Positions 41,322 through 55,406 are shown, numbered from the stretch's first letter. The stretch is 64,000 bases of DNA from Elysia crispata (GCA_033675545.1 JAWDGP010005352.1:1203501-1267500), one strand, 5' to 3'. Notes: generated by a model from the letters alone, not told the origin. A program made the numbers and translations.

Positions 41322-41790
41322 ACTTCAAATCTTTTCTAACTTTTAAAGAATAAACAGAAAAATATTAAATTTACAGTAAGAAATGGGAGAAGAAAATATG
41401 TTCATTACCTCAAATAATTTTCGGAACGGAAGAAAAACGGAAAAAAAGTTTGCATCACATCGTGCTTCCATGTAAAATATATAATACTTTCTAGATTATA
41501 TCCCATTTCTAATGCAGATTAACCTTGCAAAGAGTAATACTTATAAAAAAATGTTTGCTAAGTTTTCAGAGATGTCCAATTATGCTGAAAATAATATTTT
41601 ACAACACTTTTCAACACAATGTTCCACTAGAACACTATTGTTTATACCACAAGATAAGTGAAGTTTTCACCCTCACTGACCGGCTCCGGAAAATTACGAA
41701 AATATCCGGGACATCCCGAAGGGCCTTTCTGTGTATCTGTCCGTTATTCCGTTATTCCTTAATTGGTGGTCATGATAGGCTTTTGATAGC
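40900..41790 (-). repeat. Right arm of the ~0.9 kb inverted repeat
   Basis: Reverse-complement partner of 34,630-35,530. It carries a (TA)n tract at about 41,255-41,320 that the left arm lacks. Similarity is patchy, so the copies are old. Confidence 0.8.
41255..41320. repeat. (TA)n microsatellite
   Basis: About 30 TA units inside the right inverted-repeat arm. Confidence 0.95.
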
Positions 41791-41829
41791 CCTGCGCTAT
41801 GTCGGTAGTTCTATATTGATAAACTGGAG

Positions 41830-42330
41830 GGCCGTTTCCATGTACAGAAAATAGAGGGTCGGTGTCAGATCTAACTGTAACCGTGGTTCAATTTTCAGAA
41901 AATGGAGGACCATTTCTAGATCTAGATGTCAGATCTAACTGTAATCGTGGGCCCAGTTTTAGAAGATGCGGACTATCACTTGATCTAAGTGTTTCCGTTT
42001 TTTCATATTCAGAGAATGAGGACGGTTGTTAGATTTAACTTCAGCCGTTGTCTTATAATCAGAATATGAAGACCGTTGTTAGACTTAACTTTGACCGTGG
42101 TTCCGTATTCAGAAGCTGTGACCGTTGTATGATCTAACTGTAACGGTCATAGGTATTACCTTGTGGTAACTGGTTCCATATATTAAAGATTAGGACCTGT
42201 GTTAGATTTAACTGTAACCGCGATTTCGTACAGAAGATGAGGACCATTGCTAGATCTGTTACCGATGTTCCTTATACAGAAAATGAAGGAACATTGTGAG
42301 ATCTAAGCTAACCGCGGTTTTATATTCAGA
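41830..42330 (+). repeat. ~50-60-bp degenerate tandem repeat
   Basis: The words agatctaactgtaaccgt, ggttc, attcagaaaatga and ggaccgttgtt recur in order about eight times. It ends where the reverse-transcriptase fragment begins. Confidence 0.8.
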
Positions 42331-42419
42331 CGAATTCACTGAAAATGGATATATAAATACCTCGGTCCAGAAAGGAGGTATCCCCGAATTTTCCGGATGC
42401 AATGATGATCTAGATATAG

Positions 42420-43350
42420 GAAGCTATTCAAAGGGCTAAATCGGAGAAACTTAACCTCCACGTCATTTAGTTGGACCTGGCAAATGCTTACGGATCTGTA
42501 CTCTACTAAATGATTCAGCTAGCCCTGAGGATGTACCATGTTCCGAGGATAAACAAGTGAGGTTAGATGACTATTTTAGCGGTTTCCAGACGAGGTTCTC
42601 CACTAAAAGTTACACCACAGACTGGATCAACTTGGAAATTGCAATCGCCATGGGCTGTACCATATCCTCAATCTTGCTCGTCATGGCTATGGAAATCATC
42701 TTGAAAGCAGCAGAAGATAGTGCCCCCTTTGAAAGCATTCATTGATGCTACCACTTTAATCTGCACAAATGAAGACGAAACACGCCGTAGGTTAAAGCGC
42801 CTCGACGTCTTAATGACATGGTGCAGGATGAAATTCAAACCAAAGAAGTCTCGCAGTCTCTCAATAAGGAAAGGTAAGATAGATGCGACGACGACATTCA
42901 CAGTCGCCAATCAGCAGATACCAACCATTTAAAAGCTTTGGGAGATGGTACGATTCATCCATGAAAGATACCAAAAGAGGTCTAAAAACAGTAGAACTTG
43001 CTACCGAAGGCCTGCAAGCCATCAATAGATGTGGCCTTCAAGGCAAACTGAAAGTGTGGTGCCTACTGTTCATGCTAATTCCAAAACTCCTCTGGACACT
43101 CCTGGTACATGAAATCTGCTCAGCTATAGTTGAGGCAACAGAAGCTAACATCAATAAGTTCACCAGGAGGTGGTTAGGGGTACCTCCGGGTCTCACAGAT
43201 GTGGCAATGTACTGCCGTAAAGCAAAGCTAAGACTCCCACTAAAATCCATCTTGGAAGAGTATAACTGTTGCAAAGTCAGGCGACTCTATGTTAGAGGAT
43301 TCCGAGGACCCGGTCGTGAAGACAGTACAACCGACCATAAAGATGGGTAG
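42420..43350 (+). pseudogene. Non-LTR retrotransposon reverse transcriptase, decayed
   Basis: Recognisable reverse-transcriptase pieces occur in order: an LDLANAYGSV block (about 42,470), a MGCTISS block (about 42,650), a catalytic-site region reading AFIDATT where active elements of this type have an Asp pair, a KPKKSRSL block (42,840), and a C-terminal part with WLGVPPGL and KLRLPL (to about 43,330). An in-frame stop sits before the first block, a stop and frame change follow it, and further frame changes occur near 42,725 and 42,900. With the catalytic Asp lost as well, the copy is dead. No 5' endonuclease domain is visible. The piece is probably 5'-truncated, as is usual for this class. 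Confidence 0.82.
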
Positions 43351-43604
43351 GAAAAGGATCAATGAAAGACATTTCCCTTCTGCTTTTGACCACCGCTTTG
43401 CTGTAGATAATCTCAGCCTTTTGCGATCAGTTTGAGTTTGCCTGATCACATCTTTAATCTTAAGGCACTCTTTGGCTTCGTCATTTAGAGAATGCGTGGG
43501 CAACATCGCCAGTGAGTAAAGAGAGATAGAGTGAACAGGAGAATTTATGAGTGAGTGAAAGGAAAAAAAGAGTTACAGGCGCACGGACAATGAGAAAGAG
43601 GGGG

Positions 43605-43617
43605 GGAGAGAGAGAGA

Positions 43618-43709
<92 letters not shown>

Positions 43710-43735
43710 CAGACAGACAGACAGACAAACAGATA
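43605..43735. repeat. (GA)n / (GACA)n microsatellite
   Basis: GA run passing into GAGACA and GACA, followed by a run of G at 43,736. Confidence 0.95.
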
Positions 43736-44133
43736 GGGGGGGGGGGAGATGGAAAAACACAGGTGTGTGTTTGAGCAGGTTGGGGGGGGGGGGTGTAGAC
43801 ATAGCAAAATAAACGAAATGATGTTGAGAGGATTGCGGAATAAACATAGATATAATTTTTTTTCTTTGTAGAGTACTATTGGAGTGACTTAAGAAACATG
43901 AAATAATTGAGAACTTCCAGGTACATAGGGATTGAGACAGATGGAGAAATATAGTCTGTAATTAACACACTAATGAAAATTCTCATTACCCATTACATCA
44001 TATATATTTTTTAGTAATGAAAACCAAAAGATGCGTTAAGTTTTTATCATGGTGTTGACATTATTTAAAGCAATGATATGAAACGATTTTAAAGAATGTA
44101 GAATGGTACAGGAGGATGCGATTGATGAGAGAA

Positions 44134-45436
<1,303 letters not shown>

Positions 45437-45604
45437 AGGGGCGCAAAGATCAAAGGTTAAAAAAAAATCTTACTTTGAATGAGGAAAAAACGAGGACAAA
45501 GAAAACATTACAGTACACAGCTAAAGACAAAGAAAAAGGTTAAAAAGCAAACAAAAGCAGTTCAACAACAAAAGGAAGTCAAAGAATGAAAAAAAAAATA
45601 AAGG

Positions 45605-45772
45605 AATTCAAAGAAGAAGAAGAAGAAGAAGGAGAAGAAGAAGAAGAAGAAGAAGAAGAAGAAGAAGAAGAAGAAGAAGAAGAAGAAGAAGAAGAAGAAG
45701 AAGAAGAAGAAGAAGAAGAAGAAGAAGAAGAAGAAGAAGAAGAAGAAGAAGGAGAAGGAGAAGAAGAAGTTT
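45605..45772. repeat. (AAG)n microsatellite
   Basis: About 52 triplets with GGA interruptions at both ends; the Glu-rich frame is an artefact. Confidence 0.95.
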
Positions 45773-45859
45773 TGCGATTTTTAAGGTTATTTTGTTTATA
45801 ATTTTATGATTTTTTTATTACCTTGTTTTCTTCATTTTATCCCTCTCTCTCTGTTTCTC

Positions 45860-45860
45860 C

Positions 45861-45940
<80 letters not shown>
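45860..45940. repeat. (CT)n plus (TA)n compound microsatellite
   Basis: About 20 CT units directly followed by about 18 TA units. Confidence 0.95.
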
Positions 45941-46278
45941 CTGTTTCTGTCTCTCTGTCTCTTTATTTCATTCTTTCTGTCTCTGTCTTTCCATCTCTAC
46001 TTGTGGATCTATTAAGAAGACCATAGTAAAATATTAATAGAGGTTTTGTTTGTAGCTAGACGTACATGCAAAATTTAGAGAGCACATCTAGACTACTGTA
46101 TTTTACTTTGTACTTCTTATTCTTTTTTGAGTCTTTTCTTTTATTTCTTTGAATTCAAACCTTCAGAAATATCTATTTCTCCAGCCTGTTTCATATATTA
46201 TTGTGTCATTTTATTTTCCTAATAATCACTGAACTCTACATCCAAAGAATAGGGTAGATGTGGAGTTTTTTTTTAAGT

Positions 46279-46308
46279 GGGGGGGGGGGGGGAGGGGGGA
46301 GGGGGGTT
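46279..46308 (+). repeat. G-run with possible G-quadruplex
   Basis: About 15 G, A, 6 G, A, 6 G: enough G blocks for a four-stranded structure. Confidence 0.7.
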
Positions 46309-46626
46309 AGTTTTTCGTCACGCCATGTCATCGAACACGCGATTCTTTTTCTTCTCTAGAGTAAATAAATTTTAACTTAGTTGCTTAATATAGAATTCGT
46401 TTATATCTATTTAGCATCTAAATTCATCTTCTTTTTTTGCTTGTTTTTGTTTGCACAAGGTTTCGTTGCGTCACAAGCTGCAATATATTTAATATAATAT
46501 TAAATCCGACACAAAATTAATCCTACCTAGTCAATATTTAAGTAACTGTCCTTGATCCTTCATTATTTTTCTTCTTGCTGTCAATCACTTTGACCTATAC
46601 ATACCAAAGCTGTTGCATTCCAACAA

Positions 46627-46627
46627 A

Positions 46628-46698
<71 letters not shown>
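46627..46698. repeat. (CT)n microsatellite
   Basis: About 35 CT units. Confidence 0.95.
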
Positions 46699-46700
<2 letters not shown>

Positions 46701-46840
46701 ATTACCCGGTCTCAGTGATGTGACAAGCAAACAATCATGTTGCTCGCACTACGCCAGCCTCGCTCCCTGAGCGTGCAGACCCCAGATCTAGCACTAGAAC
46801 TAGACTAGTTTCTTCACCTAGGGAAAGGACTTTTACTCAC

Positions 46841-47020
46841 CTCAAGCCGGCCCATTATTTTTTTTTTGTGTGTCGGCATCGCAAACTACACGGTCCGGTT
46901 TTATCACACGCGCAGTGTTCTGGAGCAAGTCCCAGGCCAGGACTTGAAATTGTCGGCGATTCTTTCCTACCGGCACAAGAGCCTCGCATCTGTCCAGGCC
47001 GCTCTATAGTGTGACTAAAT
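46841..47020 (-). other. Possible first exon or CpG-rich 5' region
   Basis: On the minus strand a GC- and CpG-richer stretch (47,020 down to 46,880) leads to ATGGGCCGGCTTGAG directly before a strong GTGAGT donor at 46,840. An upstream ATG shares the frame but crosses a poly-A run. It may be an untranslated first exon. No downstream partner was identified. Confidence 0.22.
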
Positions 47021-47399
47021 TGGTGATGTGACTGAGCTTAGGAAAAAATCTAGATCTGGATTTGATTATAAGGATTAGAACAATGTGTTGCTATGATTCG
47101 AGATTATGATGGTATTGTATGTTATATTCGGATAACAGGGAAGCTGTGTATTCATTAACAGGAATGTAAGTATGGCTTGAAAGAGCAAAATTAATGTAGC
47201 TTTCTAAAGAGCAAAATTAATGTAGCTTTCTTTACCTTAGTTTCTCGTGGTTCTTAATTACATTTTGTTTTAAATTGAAAATAAGGATTGATTCGCTACA
47301 AGTTAATGGTCATTTCGTTGAAGTCGGGAGCGCTGGGAAAGGTTGAGATAAAGTTGTGTTTGTTATGCACCGAGAGATGAATGGACAAAAATCTGGATA

Positions 47400-47583
47400 A
47401 CTAAAGAGAATGATAGGTTGATAGATTCAAGATAAATATGGATAGATGGAAAAATAAATGTGTAGCTTAACAGCAAGATATATAGACAGAAATATAGATA
47501 GGTAATTAGATAGCTAGATAGACAGGTGGACAGATAGGTAAATAGATAGATAGTTAGGTAGATCAATAGATAGATAGATAGAT

Positions 47584-47628
<45 letters not shown>

Positions 47629-47815
47629 TAGATAGATAGATAGATAGATAGACAGAAATATAGATAGGTAAGTAGATAGCTAGCTAGCTAGACAGGAATA
47701 CAGAAATATAGATAGGTAAATAAATAGCTAGATAGACAGGTAGAGAGTAATATAGATAGGTAAATAGGTAGATGGATAGATAGATAGAACAATAGATAGT
47801 TAGAAAGAATGGCAG
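47400..47815. repeat. (GATA)n / (TA)n compound repeat
   Basis: Imperfect TAGA arrays around a TA tract at about 47,587-47,626, with repeated gacagaaatatagataggta words. Confidence 0.9.
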
Positions 47816-48026
47816 GTAAGTAAAACGATGGTGGAAGTATCTTTTAAGAATGGAATAAACCCGCATAATCCTTTAGCATTTGCGCTGTATAGTTAAAGTT
47901 AATTTCATTTCTTGACATTTGATTCTGATTTATGCTTAAATATATAAATTTAGAGAAGGGATTCATTGTTTCAGTTTTTAACATTTCAACATGCTGCAAA
48001 TCGTTCGAGTTTAGCACCAGATTAAC

Positions 48027-48029
<3 letters not shown>

Positions 48030-48100
<71 letters not shown>
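48030..48100. repeat. (CT)n microsatellite
   Basis: About 32 CT units, then CTTT variants. Confidence 0.95.
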
Positions 48101-48102
<2 letters not shown>

Positions 48103-48221
48103 CTCTTTCTCCTTCGTTCTCTCTCTTTTTTTCTTTCTTTCTTGAATCTAAACGGCTTGCCCAATTCGCCATCGCGGTCTGAACATCACCTTTGGCTTAT
48201 CCAAAACCCAACCAGTACAAA

Positions 48222-48478
48222 ATCGAGTATGTCACCGGTTTCACATATGTTGGTGCATAATGTGTATGTCGACAGTCTCACATTATGTTTGGTGTATAAT
48301 GTATATGCCGACAGTCTCACATTATGTTTGGTGTATAATGTGAATGTCGTCGGTCTCACATATGTTAGTGTACACTGGGTATGTCGCCAGTCTCATATAT
48401 GTTGGTGCACAATGGGTATGTCGCCGATCTCACATTATGTTTGGTGTATAATGTGTATGCCGTCGGTCGTATGCCGAA
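48222..48478 (+). repeat. 39-bp minisatellite, ~6 copies
   Basis: The words gacagtctcacattatg and tttggtgtataatgtgtatg repeat with period 39 (48,271 to 48,310). As 39 is divisible by three, the array reads through without stops, but that is a consequence of the period. Confidence 0.88.
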
Positions 48479-48479
48479 G

Positions 48480-50117
48480 CCGGAAAGTCCTCCCTCGATC
48501 ATTTGCCAAACAAGATTGTCGTAGGCCTAATGATCACATACAAATCAAATTCCTTCGCACCATTGTATGCTTCCCTCTCCTTGTTAAAAATAGTATTATT
48601 CTTTTTTGATCTCATCAAGTTTAGATAAATTGGACTGAGAAAAAAAAGTCCGAAGTGCAAAAATTGGAGCAAACTAAACGGCCTTCGGCCAGATCCGACT
48701 ATAACTATTATCGTATTATGTAGTAAATATCGCCTGAGATATCCAATTTTAAGGCAGCCAAAGTTTTAGTGCGCACAGGTACTGATTTGTGCGTCTTTTT
48801 TTTTTTTTTCTTTTTGACCTTTTTATTTAGTTAGAATCACATTGATAAGAGTTTTAAAACCCACAATAAGAGTCATGTAAATTATTATAGCTTCTGAAGT
48901 CACTCTTTGATTTATTGATTGGTTTAAATTTTGTACAATTGTAATCGCAAGGTTTATAAGCAGTTCATATCATTCTGTTCCCGTGGTGTAGAACGGAAAT
49001 ATTATTATGGACAACTTGTCTTCTGTTGTTTACACATCCGGAAATCAGTTTGAGTAGTCTGATTCTAAAATATTTTGTTTATGCAACTTAGTTCATAGAA
49101 GAATAGAAAGAGACCAACCACAACACATTTATGATCATAATCACATAATTTTCACGCCTTCCTTTCATAAAGAGTTTTCTTAAGGATTAGTCAAAACACA
49201 TTCATAAACTTATCAATGTAAATGACTGTACTAATCAAAACAGGTTCTCTGACCGAATACGGCTGAGATCATAATAGACAATATCTAATGACAATGCTAT
49301 ACTATCAGATTTCCTTTGTATAACATGGCAATAGTATACCGCCCGCATGTCATACAAAGTTACGTAAGTTAATTTGATTTTTCATTACGTGCTACACGTA
49401 TGCTGGAAAAATAGTTATCTGGAGCAAACACTACCGAGGTTTAGACATGTTGAATGGTTATGTAAAATTTAAAGTGGAAGAAAACAGACATTTTTTGCTA
49501 TGACTCTGTAATAACTGTACATAAGGCAAAATTGAAATGAAAGAAACATGATTAAACATACGAGGTAGATTGATAAAGGGAATTAATATTAACTCTATTT
49601 ATTCATTTAAACAATGAACGTGAGAGAAAATACGTTCTAAAGAAGACAGTTGAAGGGTTTATTTTTTTTAATACTTTTGAAAATGTTAAACTTAAATTCT
49701 ATACCGGTAACTGCTTAACAGACTACCAGCTCAGTTTAGAAGATATAGCATTAAAAGTTCCAATTAAATTAGAGATGGTATCCTGGAATTGTTTGAAGTT
49801 CTTCATTCGGGGACAATGTCAGCAAAGCAGACAGGCAGATCATGAAAAAAAATTACCAAGTTTAAAATATAAACCTAATGACGACCCTATTGTTGGTCAA
49901 ACCTCTTTGTCAGTCCCAAAAATCAGTAGACAAAGAAAGATAGCTTTGGCAGTTTAAAATGTATTTAAGAACTTGCCAAAAGTAATTATTGCTAAGTGTT
50001 TGTAATTTACCGAAGATAATTTATCAACTTTGCAGTATTTTATTTGAGAAAAGCGCTTCCAATTTTTTTTTTGCTTTCATGCATTGAGACCTATTTCTTA
50101 AAGAAGTTTTTACTCAC
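48480..50117. other. Unassigned AT-rich stretch
   Basis: A 60-codon plus-strand frame at 49,775-49,957 is the only non-repetitive frame of note and I cannot assign it. No splice-bounded exon was recognised. Confidence 0.35.
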
Positions 50118-50143
50118 CTTAAATCTGGTTGGCTCAGTCATGC
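50118..50143 (-). CDS. Possible 26-nt start exon of unknown gene
   Basis: A very good acceptor (ttcttaacag) and a very good donor (GTGAGT) enclose GC ATG ACT GAG CCA ACC AGA TTT AAG, eight codons (MTEPTRFK) from a start codon, phase 0 out. Such small start exons exist, but no downstream exon was found, so it may be chance. Confidence 0.25.
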
Positions 50144-51575
50144 CTGTTAAGAAATAAGCCAAAATCTTTGATACTTCGTTTGAAATCCGACTCACTGTTC
50201 AATTTTTTTTCAAGAAATGTTTAGTTCAATATGAACAGTAGAAAGACTTTGCAATATTTTCTGCGCAGTGTCATCTGCATTTGAACGAAAAACTCTGCAA
50301 GTATCGTCATTAAATATAAATTAAAAGTTTAAGGAAGTTTCCAGTTTAAATGTAAGTTTTACCTTCAAGAAAGCACGGTCTTTGAACTTAGGTGATCTGA
50401 CATATATGTTCAGCACTATTCACTACACAAACGACACCGAGGCAAAGTCGACCTTGAACTAGAAAACAGGTGGTGGCAGCCTTGCACCGAAACACTTTTA
50501 CGAAATAGGATAATATTTTTGTCACTAGAAGTTTTTTACATAACAATTTGACCTAATGAATATTTTTTATTATTAAAAATGATATTACAATTAGAAAAAT
50601 GAACACATGTTTCGAAAGAAGTGTCTCCAACCCATGAAAAAACTCAACTCGTCCAGACAATTTCAGATATTTTTAAGGTCCGTCTTAGTCGTGTCATAAC
50701 GGCAGAGCGTTCCTCTTTCAACAGAACTTTTTGTTGCTCTTGTGTAGCTGTTTTGAAACAATGCATTCCCACTTTTTACTTTTTCGTTTTCTAAATTCCA
50801 GCTTCCTGAAAAAATAATTTGGAGGAGTGTTGTGTGATATTTGCTATCCTACCAGACAAAGGTTATTATTACTCAATCTAGTTTAATTTGAAGGATTGGC
50901 GAATTTTGAATTAGAAGCACTACCTCTTTCAACAATAAGTGCGTTTTAAGGATTTATCCAAAATTCCATTACATGAAATTACTGCATTAGAAGTAATTCA
51001 AACCATACCTATATGCAGTGGTGTTGTAAATTTAGTAAGAAATTTAAAAAATTAAACGAAATTTCCATTTTTTTGCGTTTACCTTTTTCTAGGATGATAA
51101 TCAAAACAAATAAGAGAAAATTTGTTATGTTTTTTCCTTTTGTATTTTGTCATTAATATAATTTTATTTTCTCACCGAATAAAAAAATTGAAGCATATTT
51201 TTGTTTTATTGCTTTAAAAATATCTTTTTTTTTTACTTTTTTTTTTCCACATACATACACGTGTTTTGACAACGGAGTTTGCGGTACAACTTCTTGGCCA
51301 TACTTCCCAAAGGCGGAGAGATGTGTTATTGTGATTAATCGAAAAAAATAAGTTTTTTTTTTTTTTGCTTTTTGGATTTTTGTTTTTGTTTTGTTTTGTT
51401 TTGTTGTTTTGTTTTGCCTGTATAAAAATGTCATAACTTTACCAATAAAAATAATAAACAAAATATTGCAGCAAAGAAATAAAATCTGAGGCTACAGACT
51501 TAGTAATTAGCAGGGCTGGCCACCGTGGCAACCGCCTTGATTGCGCTGGGTCTTCCAACTGCTTACCTCGCATTA
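50144..51575. other. Unassigned AT-rich stretch
   Basis: No exon, domain or repeat of note on either strand, apart from A/T homopolymers. Confidence 0.35.
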
Positions 51576-51579
51576 CTGA

Positions 51580-51811
51580 GAGAAAGGGAGAGGAAGAGAG
51601 GGAGAGACAGACAGAGAGAGTATTGTTTTACATTATTCTTACTGTAAATATCTATGCTGAGAGAGAGAGAGACACAGAGAGAGAGAGAGAGTACTGTTTT
51701 ACATTATTCTTACTGTAAATATCTATGCTGAGAGAGAGAGACAGAGAGAGAGAGAGAGGGAGAGACAGAGAGAGAGAGTACTGTTTTACATTATTCTTAC
51801 TGTAAATATCT

Positions 51812-51894
<83 letters not shown>

Positions 51895-51900
51895 AAGAGA
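51580..51900. repeat. GA tracts around a thrice-repeated 40-bp spacer
   Basis: The spacer tgttttacattattcttac followed by tgtaaatatctatgctga occurs near 51,625, 51,695 and 51,783, each flanked by GA runs. So GA tract plus spacer behaves as one ~75-90-bp unit. Confidence 0.92.
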
Positions 51901-52006
51901 GCAGGGGAGCAGGGTGATGATAGACAACAAGAAAAAAAATGTACAAAAAAAAAAAGAACAAAAACAAAAAAAAAAAGAAAAAAACGAAAAAGTGAAAGAA
52001 TGAGAT

Positions 52007-52007
<1 letters not shown>

Positions 52008-52046
<39 letters not shown>
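52008..52046. repeat. (TA)n microsatellite
   Basis: About 18 TA units. Confidence 0.95.
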
Positions 52047-52047
<1 letters not shown>

Positions 52048-52949
52048 GCCTTAAGTTTATGTTTACAACATCAGTTGATTGATAAATTGAAATAAAATTC
52101 AATACATTATCACAATAACATATTCAGACGTTCGCTTGCTTTTTATTTGTGGTTTTTACTTTAATATGAAAAGGTCAAATAGCCGGATTAAGACACAGGT
52201 TTAAAGAGCCAATTTAAATGTTCTTTTTGACATAAAAATGCGCATTTTTTTTTTGAAGTTATCATTATTTTGAAATCTTTTTAAGCTTTCATGGTGTATA
52301 TTAGATATGAACGTGTTTCAATGTAAGATGCAGAGAATATTTATCTGTTGGTTTTGAGTCAATTCAGGTTAATCATGTCAAATAGTTGGAAAAGAAAACA
52401 AAAATCTTCAACGTGAGCCAAGCAGCGTGTACAAAAATTTATTTCTTTGCTCTTAAACATACGCCAGCAGAACTCGCAATGCACTACGTTAAACGAGTGA
52501 CAACAAAATTAACTTAATGTAAAGGGAATTGAAACTGAGAAATCATTTTATAAAATGTAGAAAACACGATTTTGTGGCGAGATAAAATCCAGCAGTGTTT
52601 GGCATTGAACACGTAACACAATAGCTCAGGGCTCGAAAGTCGGAAAGGAACTCACAACCTCGTATAAGTAAATAGGTAGATCAGGCATGTCACCAATATA
52701 AACAACCTTACGATCAAATAAAGCGTTTCAACTTTATGTAGCTTTGGTTGATCTCCGATAAAAATCCTTTGAACATTAACTTTTTTTTCCTCTTGTTTTT
52801 ATTCTTGTTCTCTGAGCGTATAGTTTGTTCCATCTACAGCTTCCACTTCACGGTTATCTCAGGACATTTTGCATATTGAAATTAATCTCCCCCCTCCCTA
52901 CCAGCCTCTTTCCGTCGGACATGGCAAAACTTAAAATAGAGCACGAAAC

Positions 52950-53045
52950 ACACCTACCGTTGGTGCGGGGTTTCGACCCACCGAAGACCTCTGCGAATGT
53001 CAGAGCGGACGTTCTAACTCTATACGCAACTCCTCTCATGTTGAC
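52950..53045 (-). repeat. tRNA-derived element fragment
   Basis: On the minus strand a degenerate A-box (GTTGCGTATAGAGTTAGAAC) is followed about 50 bases later by GGGTCGAAACC, a B-box variant. No complete cloverleaf was formed by eye. Confidence 0.35.
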
Positions 53046-53049
53046 TCAG

Positions 53050-53454
53050 CATGGCATTGAAACATATTGATGTAAATTATAATTACAGAGTTATTTTTAT
53101 ACATATATGCGAGTGTTTTTATGTTGAGACTGTGTATCTACAGAGGCCCATTCTTCTTTACAAGTTAGCACGTCTTAAAAGCATACTTACATGCTTGTTT
53201 AGCTATATATTACAGCAAAGGGTACCGCAATGGGTGCTTATTATTCGTTACCATATATATATATATATAGTATACATGTAGGTTAAAGTATAGGTATAAA
53301 GACTAATTATTACCCTATTTAATACACGCAAACCTAAGCTCCGAGAAAATGACACACGATCCCGTTCGCAGAGTGGGCTTTTCATCTTTAAATTTGTAAT
53401 GTTAACAGTCAAAGTTCAAGATTTACCGTTTGTCTAAAACGTCATTTAACTCCT

Positions 53455-53504
<50 letters not shown>

Positions 53505-55030
53505 CCTCTCTCTCACTCACTCTTTCTCTCTTCCATTATCATGGAGGTCAAAATAAATGCCAAACTATAAATTATCGCAAGGCAATGCACCTTTAGGCAC
53601 TTACTGCTGGACATAAAAGATTATCAACATGGAAAGGCGAACAGAAATAGTTCGCCAAACTCTAAAGCAGCAATTTATATTTTTAAGATCTTTTTCAAAT
53701 ATTCATTTCAGTTTATTCTTTTATTAAGTAATAGTTTATATAAGCATGAAGTACATTATAAAAATACAGATTTAACTGTTTTGTTGTATTATTGGTTCTT
53801 GATGACAAGGACTTTTTATCAACTATAAGACAGGAGGTATGTCGAGCCAGTGTATAGATAAATCAGAAAGCCAATCTGATTCTTTGCAGATAGATCTTAT
53901 TTTTTTAAATTTTTTTTTTCAAAGCTGAAAATAAACAAATGAAAAATTAAAAAGACTGCTTAAGGTACACTGAAATGTTAATTAAAAAAAAATGACCGTG
54001 TAGAAATTTAGAAATGTCAAAAAATGATTGCAGAAAAAAAATAACAGATTGGAATAGTTTCATTGATTTTCACCAAAACAAATTGAAAATTTTTATCAAG
54101 AAAACGTAAAATTTGAAATAATTGTGCAGAGACATTGAAATTGCGCCAATTTAAAAAAAAAAAAATAATGTTTCTCATGCTGTGGCGCGGTTTTCAAACT
54201 TTACTGTTGGTCACATTCCACTCTGTGAAAGCAATAGAAAATGGTTTTGGAAAGTATCACAAAATTTATGTTTAAGAATTTAATATTAAAAATAGTTACA
54301 AATAACTTTGGCGAACATTCAAACACTTGGCATCCCTTAATATTTATTCGATAGTAACTTAATAAGGTATATGATTGTTACCTAAAATTGAAGGATCATA
54401 AGTATTTATTATGCGCCAGTTTCGAAGCAATGCGGAAGCGGATCATTTTCAATTGTGAGGTAGAAAGATGTGATTAGAGACAAGTACTGAAGAAAGGTGA
54501 AAGAGAAATAAATAAAGGAAAAGAGAAACACTCAGATAGAGAAATGCTTCAACATAGAAGTTTTGCAAAAGACGTCTTCAAAAACAAAAGTTTTATTCTT
54601 CACTCACAAGAACACAACGTTAGAATTTCCAGTTTGCCATAGCATGATATACGAATGGTTCTATTGATATTTTAGCCCTTATTTATTTTATGTCTGTATA
54701 AGGTGTGAAATAATTTTTGTAAAATTTCCTCCTACAAAACCTTCATGCATATCCAACCCTCAATCTCCTGTGTCAATAGCAAACTGCTTACAACTGGTAG
54801 GTAATGTATACAGACAGGACACCCAATAAAATTTGTCCTGATCAGAAGGTTCAGGAAAATGTACATGCTTTGTTTAAGTAATTTTCACTTTAATAATTTT
54901 CAATTAAAAACCCATATATCATGAAAACTATCTGGAATATAAAAAATGATATTTGCATTATGTATGTATTTCAAAATATATGCGTGATCAAAAATTGTCA
55001 GATGAAGAATATAACCAATAATATGTCTGT
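53050..55030. other. Unassigned AT-rich stretch
   Basis: A CT-rich run lies at 53,452-53,530. Otherwise nothing is recognisable. Confidence 0.35.
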
Positions 55031-55039
55031 TTTAGCAAG

Positions 55040-55268
55040 GCAGATGCCTCGATGCGGCACCCATCGCCTTGCCGAGACAAGACCAGGCACTTAACCACTG
55101 AGCTATCCGCATCTACAAAAATAGATGCTTCAGGAACAGTGACTTTCATGCTGGCTTGAATAGACTAAGAGGTTGAATCGCTAAGAACGATCAAGTCCAT
55201 ATTTTTTACAGGACATAAACAAACTAGCCTCTAACGGATCTAAGAAAGATGCCATTTGACTGAAAAGC
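55040..55268 (-). repeat. Duplicated ~230-bp segment containing a tRNA-like A-box (copy 1)
   Basis: Matches 63,690-63,945 through gcttcaggaac, tgactttcatg, gttgaatcgctaagaac and gatcaag/tatcaag blocks. On the minus strand it reads GCGGATAGCTCAGTGGTTA, a tRNA-type A-box; the B-box is degraded in this copy. Confidence 0.75.
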
Positions 55269-55386
55269 ATATTTTGCGATGATGTTAATTCCAGTTGGCA
55301 AATAAGTGATAATAAAAAAAAAATTCCTTTCTATTGAGAGAAGAAACTAATCAAATTTTACTTACGCTGGCTTCCTATTGAGTAAT

Positions 55387-55406
55387 TTATGAGGCACGCT
55401 TAATAT
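55387..55406 (-). CDS. VWA gene exon 8, putative last exon
   Basis: Good acceptor (tttcctccag), then two bases completing Asp and IKRAS followed by TAA in the required phase. A GTAAGT donor 20 bases after the stop hints at an intron in the 3' untranslated region. Another, more distant exon cannot be excluded. Confidence 0.35.

Noticed and set aside
42420..43350. Intact retrotransposon open reading frame
   Set aside because: Several stops and frame changes, and loss of the catalytic Asp pair, show a dead copy.
48227..48609. A frame through the 39-bp minisatellite
   Set aside because: Same explanation: unit length divisible by three.
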